Of a stretch of DNA of 64,000 nucleotides, positions 54,201-64,000 are shown in pieces. The notes beneath the pieces are model-generated. The model was given only the letters and a program-made list of their open reading frames with translations, was not told the origin of the DNA and searched no databases. The stretch comes from Brassica napus (Eukaryota > Streptophyta > Magnoliopsida > Brassicales > Brassicaceae): contig NW_026015170.1 of the NCBI RefSeq assembly GCF_020379485.1, positions 32,538-96,537 of the forward strand, written 5' to 3'. The translations under genes and the position numbers were made by a program. The stretch's first letter is position 1, and the number at the start of each line of letters is the position of its first letter.

Positions 54201-57200
54201 CAGTTTGGGAATAGGACAGCTTCTTCGTCGTTCCAATCAAACCAGGATGAATCACTTTGTGAGAAGCTTGATTTGGATACATAAAGTGGTGGAGAATCAC
54301 CAGGAAGTTGAATAAATCTCATAGGAGTTGGCAAGAAGAAGTTATCCCACTTTCAAATCAGGTGATTCCAGTTTCCCAGTTTGGGAATAGGACAGCTTCT
54401 TCGTCGTTCCAATCAAACCAGGATGAATCACTTTGTGAGAAGCTTGATTTGGATACATAAAGTGGTGGAGAATCACCAGGAAGTTGAATAAATCTCATAG
54501 GAGTTGGCAAGAAGAAGTTATCCCACTTTCAAATCAGGTGATTCCAGTTTCCCAGTTTGGGAATAGGACAGCTTCTTCGTCGTTCCAATCAAACCAGGAT
54601 GAATCACTTTGTGAGAAGCTTGATTTGGATACATAAAGTGGTGGAGAATCACCAGGAAGTTGAATAAATCTCATAGGAGTTGGCAAGAAGAAGTTATCCC
54701 ACTTTCAAATCAGGTGATTCCAGTTTCCCAGTTTGGGAATAGACAGCTTCTTCGTCGTTCCAATCAAACCAGGATGAATCACTTTGTGAGAAGCTTGATT
54801 TGGATACATAAAGTGGTGGAGAATCACCAGGAAGTTGAATAAATCTCATAGGAGTTGGCAAGAAGAAGTTATCCCACTTTCAAATCAGGTGATTCCAGTT
54901 TCCCAGTTTGGGAATAGGACAGCTTCTTCGTCGTTCCAATCAAACCAGGATGAATCACTTTGTGAGAAGCTTGATTTGGATACATAAAGTGGTGGAGAAT
55001 CACCAGGAAGTTGAATAAATCTCATAGGAGTTGGCAAGAAGAAGTTATCCCACTTTCAAATCAGGTGATTCCAGTTTCCCAGTTTGGGAATAAGACAGCT
55101 TCTTCGTCGTTCCAATCAAACCAGGATGAATCACTTTGTGAGAAGCTTGATTTGGATACATAAAGTGGTGGAGAATCACCAGGAAGTTGAATAAATCTCA
55201 TAGGAGTTGGCAAGAAGAAGTTATCCCACTTTCAAATCAGGTGATTCCAGTTTCCCAGTTTGGGAATAGACAGCTTCTTCGTCGTTCCAATCAAACCAGG
55301 ATGAATCACTTTGTGAGAAGCTTGATTTGGATACATAAAGTGGTGGAGAATCACCAGGAAGTTGAATAAATCTCATAGGAGTTGGCAAGAAGAAGTTATC
55401 CCACTTTCAAATCAGGTGATTCCAGTTTCCCAGTTTGGGAATAGCACAGCTTCTTCGTCGTTCCAATCAAACCAGGATGAATCACTTTGTGAGAAGCTTG
55501 ATTTGGATACATAAAGTGGTGGAGAATCACCAGGAAGTTGAATAAATCTCATAGGAGTTGGGATGAAGAAGTTATCCCACTTTCAAATCAGGTGATTCCA
55601 GTTTCCCAGTTTGGGAATAGCACAGCTTCTTCGTCGTTCCAATCAAACCAGGATGAATCACTTTGTGAGAAGCTTGATTTGGATACATAAAGTGGTGGAG
55701 AATCACCAGGAAGTTGAATAAATCTCATAGGAGTTGGCAAGAAGAAGTTATCCCACTTTCAAATCAGGTGATTCCAGTTTCCCAGTTTGGGAATAGGACA
55801 GCTTCTTCGTCGTTCCAATCAAACCAGGATGAATCACTTTGTGAGAAGCTTGATTTGGATACATAAAGTGGTGGAGAATCACCAGGAAGTTGAATAAATC
55901 TCATAGGAGTTGGCAAGAAGAAGTTATCCCACTTTCAAATCAGGTGATTCCAGTTTCCCAGTTTGGGAATAGGACAGCTTCTTCGTCGTTCCAATCAAAC
56001 CAGGATGAATCACTTTGTGAGAAGCTTGATTTGGATACATAAAGTGGTGGAGAATCACCAGGAAGTTGAATAAATCTCATAGGAGTTGGCAAGAAGAAGT
56101 TATTCCACTTTCAAATCAGGTGATTCCAGTTTCCCAGTTTGGGAATAGGACAGCTTCTTCGTCGTTCCAATCAAACCAGGATGAATCACTTTGTGAGAAG
56201 CTTGATTTGGATACATAAAGTGGTGGAGAATCACCAGGAAGTTGAATAAATCTCATAGGAGTTGGCAAGAAGAAGTTATCCCACTTTCAAATCAGGTGAT
56301 TCCAGTTTCCCAGTTTGGGAATAGCACAGCTTCTTCGTCGTTCCAATCAAACCAGGATGAATCACTTTGTGAGAAGCTTGATTTGGATACATAAAGTGGT
56401 GGAGAATCACCAGGAAGTTGAATAAATCTCATAGGAGTTGGCAAGAAGAAGTTATCCCACTTTCAAATCAGGTGATTCCAGTTTCCCAGTTTGGGAATAA
56501 GACAGCTTCTTCGTCGTTCCAATCAAACCAGGATGAATCACTTTGTGAGAAGCTTGATTTGGATACATAAAGTGGTGGAGAATCACCAGGAAGTTGAATA
56601 AATCTCATAGGAGTTGGCAAGAAGAAGTTATCCCACTTTCAAATCAGGTGATTCCAGTTTCCCAGTTTGGGAATAGGACAGCTTCTTCGTCGTTCCAATC
56701 AAACCAGGATGAATCACTTTGTGAGAAGCTTGATTTGGATACATAAAGTGGTGGAGAATCACCAGGAAGTTGAATAAATCTCATAGGAGTTGGCAAGAAG
56801 AAGTTATCCCACTTTCAAATCAGGTGATTCCAGTTTCCCAGTTTGGGAATAGGACAGCTTCTTCGTCGTTCCAATCAAACCAGGATGAATCACTTTGTGA
56901 GAAGCTTGATTTGGATACATAAAGTGGTGGAGAATCACCAGGAAGTTGAATAAATCTCATAGGAGTTGGCAAGAAGAAGTTATCCCACTTTCAAATCAGG
57001 TGATTCCAGTTTCCCAGTTTGGGAATAGACAGCTTCTTCGTCGTTCCAATCAAACCAGGATGAATCTTTGTGAGAAGCTTGATTTGGATACATAAAGTGG
57101 TGGAGAATCACCAGGAAGTTGAATAAATCTCATAGGAGTTGGCAAGAAGAAGTTATCCCACTTTCAAATCAGGTGATTCCAGTTTCCCAGTTTGGGAATA

Positions 57201-60200
57201 GGACAGCTTCTTCGTCGTTCCAATCAAACCAGGATGAATCACTTTGTGAGAAGCTTGATTTGGATACATAAAGTGGTGGAGAATCACCAGGAAGTTGAAT
57301 AAATCTCATAGGAGTTGGCAAGAAGAAGTTATCCCACTTTCAAATCAGGTGATTCCAGTTTCCCAGTTTGGGAATAGGACAGCTTCTTCGTCGTTCCAAT
57401 CAAACCAGGATGAATCACTTTGTGAGAAGCTTGATTTGGATACATAAAGTGGTGGAGAATCACCAGGAAGTTGAATAAATCTCATAGGAGTTGGCAAGAA
57501 GAAGTTATCCCACTTTCAAATCAGGTGATTCCAGTTTCCCAGTTTGGGAATAGGACAGCTTCTTCGTCGTTCCAATCAAACCAGGATGAATCACTTTGTG
57601 AGAAGCTTGATTTGGATACATAAAGTGGTGGAGAATCACCAGGAAGTTGAATAAATCTCATAGGAGTTGGCAAGAAGAAGTTATCCCACTTTCAAATCAG
57701 GTGATTCCAGTTTCCCAGTTTGGGAATAAGACAGCTTCTTCGTCGTTCCAATCAAACCAGGATGAATCACTTTGTGAGAAGCTTGATTTGGATACATAAA
57801 GTGGTGGAGAATCACCAGGAAGTTGAATAAATCTCATAGGAGTTGGCAAGAAGAAGTTATCCCACTTTCAAATCAGGTGATTCCAGTTTCCCAGTTTGGG
57901 AATAGGACAGCTTCTTCGTCGTTCCAATCAAACCAGGATGAATCACTTTGTGAGAAGCTTGATTTGGATACATAAAGTGGTGGAGAATCACCAGGAAGTT
58001 GAATAAATCTCATAGGAGTTGGCAAGAAGAAGTTATCCCACTTTCAAATCAGGTGATTCCAGTTTCCCAGTTTGGGAATAAGACAGCTTCTTCGTCGTTC
58101 CAATCAAACCAGGATGAATCACTTTGTGAGAAGCTTTTTGGATACATAAAGTGGTGGAGAATCACCAGGAAGTTGAATAAATCTCATAGGAGTTGGCAGA
58201 AGAAGTTATCCCACTTTCAAATCAGGTGATTCCAGTTTCCCAGTTTGGGAATAAGACAGCTTCTTCGTCGTTCCAATCAAACCAGGATGAATCACTTTGT
58301 GAGAAGCTTGATTTGGATACATAAAGTGGTGGAGAATCACCAGGAAGTTGAATAAATCTCATAGGAGTTGGCAAGAAGAAGTTATCCCACTTTCAAATCA
58401 GGTGATTCCAGTTTCCCAGTTTGGGAATAGCACAGCTTCTTCGTCGTTCCAATCAAACCAGGATGAATCACTTTGTGAGAAGCTTTATTTGGATACATAA
58501 AGTGGTGGAGAATCACCAGGAAGTTGAATAAATCTCATAGGAGTTGGGATGAAGAAGTTATCCCACTTTCAAATCAGGTGATTCCAGTTTCCCAGTTTGG
58601 GAATAGCACAGCTTCATCGTCGTTCCAATCAAACCAGGATGAATCACTTTGTGAGAAGCTTGATTTGGATACATAAAGTGGTGGAGAATCACCAGGAAGT
58701 TGAATAAATTCATAGGAGTTGGCAAGAAGAAGTTATCCCACTTTCAAATCAGGTGATTCCAGTTTCCCAGTTTGGGAATAGGACAGCTTCTTCGTCGTTC
58801 CAATCAAACCAGGATGAATCACTTTGTGAGAAGCTTGATTTGGATACATAAAGTGGTGGAGAATCACCAGGAAGTTGAATAAATCTCATAGGAGTTGGCA
58901 AGAAGAAGTTATTCCACTTTCAAATCAGGTGATTCCAGTTTCCCAGTTTGGGAATAGGACAGCTTCTTCGTCGTTCCAATCAAACCAGGATGAATCACTT
59001 TGTGAGAAGCTTTATTTGGATACATAAAGTGGTGGAGAATCACCAGGAAGTTGAATAAATCTCATAGGAGTTGGCGAAGAAGAAGTTATCCCACTTTCAA
59101 ATCAGGTGATTCCAGTTTCCCAGTTTGGGAATAGGACAGCTTCTTCGTCGTTCCAATCAAACCAGGATGAATCACTTTGTGAGAAGCTTGATTTGGATAC
59201 ATAAAGTGGTGGAGAATCACCAGGAAGTTGAATAAATCTCATAGGAGTTGGCAAGAAGAAGTTATCCCACTTTCAAATCAGGTGATTCCAGTTTCCCAGT
59301 TTGGGAATAGCACATCTTCATCGTCGTTCCAATCAAACCAGGATGAATCACTTTGTGAGAAGCTTGATTTGGATACCTAAAGTGGTGGAGAATCACCAGG
59401 AAGTTGAATAAATCTCATAGGAGTTGGCAAGAAGAAGTTATCCCACTTTCAAATCAGGTGATTCCAGTTTCCCAGTTTGGGAATAAGACAGCTTCTTCGT
59501 CGTTCCAATCAAACCAGGATGAATCACTTTGTGAGAAGCTTTTTGGATACATAAAGTGGTGGAGAATCACCAGGAAGTTGAATAAATCTCATAGGAGTTG
59601 GCAAGAAGAAGTTATCCCACTTTCAAATCAGGTGATTCCAGTTTCCCAGTTTGGGAATAGGACAGCTTCTTCGTCGTTCCAATCAAACCAGGATGAATCT
59701 CTTTGTGAGAAGCTTGATTTGGATACATAAAGTGGTGGGAGAATCACCAGGAAGTTGAATAAATCTCATAGGAGTTGGCAAGAAGAAGTTATCCCACTTT
59801 CAAATCAGGTGATTCCAGTTTCCCAGTTTGGGAATAGGACAGCTTCTTCGTCGTTCCAATCAAACCAGGATGAATCTTTGTGAGAAGCTTTATTTGGATA
59901 CATAAAGTGGTGGAGAATCACCAGGAAGTTGAATAAATCTCATAGGAGTTGGCAAGAAGAAGTTATCCCACTTTCAAATCAGGTGATTCCAGTTTCCCAG
60001 TTTGGGAATAGACAGCTTCTTCGTCGTTCCAATCAAACCAGGATGAATCTCTTGTGAGAAGCTTGATTTGGATACATAAAGTGGTGGAGAATCACCAGGA
60101 AGTTGAATAAATCTCATAGGAGTTGGCAAGAAGAAGTTATCCCACTTTCAAATCAGGTGATTCCAGTTTCCCAGTTTGGGAATAGGACAGCTTCTTCGTC

Positions 60201-61295
60201 GTTCCAATCAAACCAGGATGAATCACTTTGTGAGAAGCTTGATTTGGATACATAAAGTGGTGGAGAATCACCAGGAAGTTGAATAAATCTCATAGGAGTT
60301 GGCAAGAAGAAGTTATCCCACTTTCAAATCAGGTGATTCCAGTTTCCCAGTTTGGGAATAGGACAGCTTCTTCGTCGTTCCAATCAAACCAGGATGAATC
60401 ACTTTGTGAGAAGCTTGATTTGGATACATAAAGTGGTGGAGAATCACCAGGAAGTTGAATAAATCTCATAGGAGTTGGCAAGAAGAAGTTATCCCACTTT
60501 CAAATCAGGTGATTCCAGTTTCCCAGTTTGGGAATAGGACAGCTTCTTCGTCGTTCCAATCAAACCAGGATGAATCACTTTGTGAGAAGCTTGATTTGGA
60601 TACATAAAGTGGTGGAGAATCACCAGGAAGTTGAATAAATCTCATAGGAGTTGGCAAGAAGAAGTTATCCCACTTTCAAATCAGGTGATTCCAGTTTCCC
60701 AGTTTGGGAATAAGACAGCTTTTCGTCGTTCCAATCAAACCAGGATGAATCACTTTGTGAGAAGCTTGATTTGGATACATAAAGTGGTGGAGAATCACCA
60801 GGAAGTTGAATAAATCTCATAGGAGTTGGCAAGAAGAAGTTATCCACTTTCAAATCAGGTGATTCCAGTTTCCAGTTTGGGAATAGGACAGCTTCTTCGT
60901 CGTTCCAATCAAACCAGGATGAATCACTTTGTGAGAAGCTTGATTTGGATACATAAAGTGGTGGAGAATCACCAGGAAGTTGAATAAATCTCATAGGAGT
61001 TGGCAAGAAGAAGTTATCCCACTTTCAAATCAGGTGATTCCAGTTTCCCAGTTTGGGAATAGGACAGCTTCTTCGTCGTTCCAATCAAACCAGGATGAAT
61101 CACTTTGTGAGAAGCTTTATTTGGATACATAAAGTGGTGGAGAATCACCAGGAAGTTGAATAAATCTCATAGGAGTTGGCAAGAAGAAGTTAAGAAGTTA
61201 TCCCACTTTCAAATCAGGTGATTCCAGTTCCCAGTTGGGAATAGGACAGCTTCTTCGTCGTTCCAATCAAACCAGGATGAATCACTTGTGAGAAG
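48278..61295 (+). repeat. CentBr-type satellite, zone 3 (about 74 monomers), highly uniform
   Basis: Starts with the A target duplication ATCAC. After roughly one zone 2-like monomer the sequence becomes near-identical 176-bp units (for example starts at 48485, 48661, 48837). Scattered variants: GGGAATAGACAG (one base short; 49470, 50520, 54739, 55266, 57026, 60007), AAGCTTTTTGG (52861, 58134, 59540) and GTTGGGATGAAG (50987, 53271, 55557, 58543). From about 60.7 kb to the H border monomers accumulate small indels, including a duplicated AAGAAGTTA at about 61186-61203. No gene is present; the 60-108 codon frames here are translations of the satellite. Confidence 0.97.
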
Positions 61296-61576
61296 TTAAC
61301 TTGGAAGAAAGAAGTGGAGAAGCAAAAAGTTGATAAATTGAGTTGGAGCTTGTGCAAAGACCACTTCAAGATCTCAGTGATTGTAGTTTAAGGCTTTGGG
61401 AGAGTCTTAAGGTTCTTCAGAAGTGGTCTGATGAGTGGGCAAAGATAGGGTTAAGTCCAGGAGGGACTTAGACACCATTTAGAGAAGATTTGGGTCAAGA
61501 ACAGTACTCCAAGTTACAACAGTAAATTTGAGAGTACCACAGTAAGATTGGAGAAGGTTGGGCAAGTTGGTGTAAA

Positions 61577-61640
61577 GTGAATAGTGAATCACTAGTCCTA
61601 TCAGGTTGATATTCACTATTTGGATCACTATTCAGGATGT
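61577..61640. promoter_or_regulatory. GAATAGTGA / TCACTATTC repeat cluster in LTR of H
   Basis: Copies of GAATAGTGA and its inverse recur here and at 16313-16378 in G. The related fragment at 14957-15633 has a GTACGG cluster instead. A possible regulatory array; no factor assigned. Confidence 0.4.
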
Positions 61641-61958
61641 GAGGCACCAAGGTTTGATCTGTCAAAGGGAATAAGAAGATGCTGTGGAGCTGATTGGTTA
61701 CTTTGGGAATGGACAGGCTGGCTGTTGCTGTCAAAGGAAGAAGCAGAGCCCGACCATGCACCTAGACTGATTGTAGACAGATACAAAGGGCTAAGAGAGC
61801 AATCACAGCCAGCCTTGTTTGAATTAAATGGCCAGATTAGCCTCATCCAATCAGCACACATCACTCAGATCAAACAAGAACCAACTCTCCTCACATCCAT
61901 TCCTCTTAAGGTATTTCTATCATTAGATATAGTTTATGAGTTGCAGAGTGTAAAAACT

Positions 61959-61966
61959 ATATAAAG
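61959..61966 (+). promoter_or_regulatory. TATA box in 5' LTR of H
   Basis: AACTATATAAAGACC, conserved in G at 15901-15908. Confidence 0.6.
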
Positions 61967-62232
61967 ACCTAATGGGCGTTTGTAACTCTCTTAAGAGAGG
62001 AGGGGGTTTTCCCCATCTCATCATAATATAAAAGTGTGTTCTTGATCAGATTCCCTCGTAATATACCCCTTTCTTAGTCTGAATCTCTTAATCTCTCTAA
62101 GTCTCTTGTTTCTGAGTCAAGTTCTTTACTAGTTTCATCAGACTCTTATTCAACTAGTTCAAGACCTTATCTTTGCCTCTAATGGCTTCTATACACATAC
62201 ACAGCCAGAGATTGACAAATCTCATATGGTTA

Positions 62233-62245
62233 TGGTATCAGAGCC
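62233..62245 (+). other. Primer binding site of element H (initiator tRNA-Met)
   Basis: TGGTATCAGAGCC directly after the LTR end GGTTA, as in copia element E. Confidence 0.88.
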
Positions 62246-64000
62246 AGGTTCATCAGAACCTGAGCTGAAGCTTCCGAAACACACTGCTCTCTCCTCAGCT
62301 CAAATCCAAACCATGAAGCTCTCTCCATCCGGTTCAGTAATTATGAAGAAGAAGACTGAAGCTTGGCGAGTCTCATGGATTCCTCATCCTGTTCTCTTCC
62401 ATGTCCTGATGGTGATTCTCCTTGGAAGCGAGGTGTATGGACAAGGCCTAGCTATCCTTGTACCAAGGCGCCTTGTCCAAGAGAAGAACACATCCGGTTC
62501 CAAAGAGATGGTGTCAGAGCTTGGCGCCTAGTGGAGATGAAGAAAGGAGGGGTTTTGAAGCTGATGGTACAAGACGGAGGACATGAATGAAGGTGAAGGA
62601 GGTGGGTGACGATCCACTCTCAAGTCAACAAAGCATGGCCGGTTTCATGAAAGGTTAAGGAACCATCTGGTTCTTGTGGTAAACGATTCTTAAAACCTTC
62701 TTGATGATGAGCAGATGATAAGATGAGTTGTGTATTGTGATGTGTATAGATTGAAAAACCTGAGGATAAGTGATTGCTAAATATAACTAGTTGAATCTGT
62801 CCCAGGATGCTTAAAGGCTTGTTTAGTTTTAAAAGAGTAAAATGCTTGCCTGTTAGTAAGAGTTTGCTAATGTGAAATGATATAGTTTGAAGCTCATGAA
62901 CTGAAAAACAGATTGAAAGTAATGCATTGTCTGATTTTAGTGATGATAGTAATGCTTAGCCTAAGTTATAAAGAATGTGTGATGAATTGTATTGTTGCAT
63001 CATGAATTAAAACTGATTAAGGTTAGTGCATACTGTCAAAGGCTGTCTTACATTGAAGCATTAGATTCATGTCTAAATGCTGAGAAAGGAGCTGTCAAAA
63101 ATTGCCTAAGTATCTTGTAATGAATCTGTAGGATCATACTAGAACTTAGAGAGCTGAAGCTTGCAATGATTGAAACTTGGGTGTCTTTTTGATCTTGCAT
63201 TGCTTAGTGAGTGAGACATTGGTGTTCAAGCTTGATGTGGAATCAAGGACTGACCCAATGCACCTATGTCTAATTCTCTGGAGGTTGAGTGGTGTTTCAG
63301 GTGCACAAGGAGTGTTCTTAGTTCTTCACCATCCAAGAGAAAGAGGAAGGCATTGCCCATTGTCATGAGCAATGGAGAGCGGTTACTGAAGTGGTTGTGC
63401 CACTGGTTAGTGAAGACTCACGGCTGCTCACTTCCAAGCTTGGACCTCATTCTATCCAAGCTTGAGGAGGGGAGTTAAGTGAGCAAAGAAGGAAGACCAT
63501 GGCAAGCAACTGATGGAAAAGGAGTCATCCAGCTGTGGGAAGAACAAGGGAGTGTCAGAGCACTCTCGGCTGTGTGAAGATGATGGAGCTACTCTATCAA
63601 GGCGGCTTCCAGTGTGAGCAGTCTGAAGAGGGAGCTGAAGGTTCCACAAGCATTCCATGGAGATGGCGAGTTCAGAAGGTGCTGCAAGGGTCTGATGGTG
63701 TGATCATGAAAGCTGCTCTCCCAAGCTTGACTTGTTCCACATGGTCAAGCTTGAGGGGGAGTGTTGAGAAGACTTCAAATGATCACAAAGGTGCCGGTTC
63801 AAGAAGGTGGACGGCAGTGAGCAAATGTTAGAGAATCAAGAAGCTCTCCTTCCAAGCTGACTTGTCCACATGGTCAAAGCTTGAGGGGGAGTGTTGAGAA
63901 GGCTTATTGATGAGAGCACTTGGCGGTTATTCTAGAAGAGGAGCAGACCGGTTTGTGAAGCAAGATGGAGGATGGTGAAGCAATACTCCAAGGCGGCAAA
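62246..64000 (+). other. Non-coding internal domain of element H
   Basis: No frame longer than about 100 codons and none with recognisable domains. The stretch 62700-63280 matches G read in reverse (17750-18330). Three PPT-like modules with flanking AAGCTTG inverted repeats occur at 63432-63476, 63721-63771 and 63851-63901; the last two end GAGGGGGAGTGTTGAGAAG and lie 130 bp apart. The true PPT and 3' LTR would be beyond the window. Confidence 0.7.
63721..63901 (+). other. Two tandem PPT/LTR-start-like modules in H
   Basis: Each has CCAAGCTTGAC-like and GTCAAGCTTG-like arms, CTTGAGGGGGAG and TGTTGAGAAG (63762 and 63892). They copy the layout of the functional PPT/LTR junction of element F (31583-31630). 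G shows only one module in this place. Confidence 0.6.

Larger units (their letters stand above)
61296..62232 (+). repeat. 5' LTR of element H (about 937 bp)
   Basis: TTAACTTGGAAGAAAG to CATATGGTTA, ending directly at the PBS. GAATAGTGA-type repeats in both directions at 61577-61640; TATATAAA at 61959-61966. The frame at 61620-61964 has no recognisable domain. Confidence 0.75.
61296..64000 (+). mobile_element. Element H: 5' part of a non-coding copia-type LTR retrotransposon (3' end outside window)
   Basis: A 5' LTR of about 937 bp is followed by an initiator tRNA-Met PBS and at least 1.77 kb of internal DNA without recognisable coding capacity. It is the same family as G, which has the matching sequence in reverse. 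The satellite breaks at GTGAGAAG and the LTR starts TTAACTTGG, so the expected TGT of the family start (TGTTAACTTG) seems lost; no target duplication can be judged because the right end is beyond the window. Confidence 0.78.

Noticed and set aside
1644..61295. Dozens of 60-108 codon frames beginning near GTTGAATAAATCTC in the satellite
   Set aside because: They are translations of the 176-bp repeat, start at TTG rather than ATG, and shift frame from unit to unit because 176 is not a multiple of three.
48278..61295. CRISPR-like array
   Set aside because: Repeats are contiguous 176-bp monomers without unique spacers, in a plant centromere context.
61620..61964. 114-codon frame in the LTR of H
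   Set aside because: No recognisable domain and the corresponding region of G is not open in the same way.

Overview
The window looks like plant centromeric DNA from the genus Brassica or a close relative. About 43% of it (roughly 27.8 kb, some 158 copies) is one tandem repeat of 176 bp with a single HindIII site per monomer, all in the same orientation. From memory this matches the Brassica centromeric satellite CentBr (the Canrep-type HindIII family); no database search was possible. No host gene, tRNA or rRNA gene was found. Every long reading frame that is not a satellite translation belongs to an LTR retrotransposon.

Layout: 1-1643, 3' end of a gypsy-type element (C); 1644-5043 satellite; 5044-11243 intact Ty1/copia element on the minus strand (E); 11244-11415 satellite; 11416-14284 non-autonomous gypsy-type element on the minus strand (D) with a truncated 5' LTR; 14328-14956 satellite; 14957-18536 an LTR fragment joined head-on to a truncated, non-coding copia-type element (G, minus); 18537-26460 satellite; 26461-32159 intact Ty1/copia element (F, plus); 32160-34830 satellite; 34831-48277 a CRM-like Ty3/gypsy element (A, plus) whose gag is interrupted by a second CRM-like element (B, 36961-43704); 48278-61295 a long, uniform satellite block; 61296-64000 the 5' part of a non-coding copia-type element (H, plus), related to G.

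The elements fall into autonomous and non-autonomous sets. A and B encode Gag, protease, reverse transcriptase, RNase H and integrase, and their reading frames run into the 3' LTR, ending in a short CR-like motif, as in the centromeric CRM chromoviruses. D shares LTR sequence, PPT context and PBS spacing with A but has only a gag domain fused to degenerate integrase-tail modules. C shares its PPT and LTR ends with B. E and F are complete copia elements. G and H keep copia-type PBS, PPT and LTR start but have no coding capacity. All four intact elements show nearly identical LTR pairs, so insertion was recent, and the four with both ends in their original setting have perfect 5-bp target duplications.

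The most interesting signals are outside the coding regions: a hairpin beside the copia polypurine tract whose arms change together between elements; a second hairpin block shared by copia and gypsy elements but placed upstream of the PPT in one and inside the LTR in the other; duplicated PPT modules inside the non-autonomous elements; swapped short-repeat clusters in LTRs; and satellite higher-order repeats of different length in different zones.
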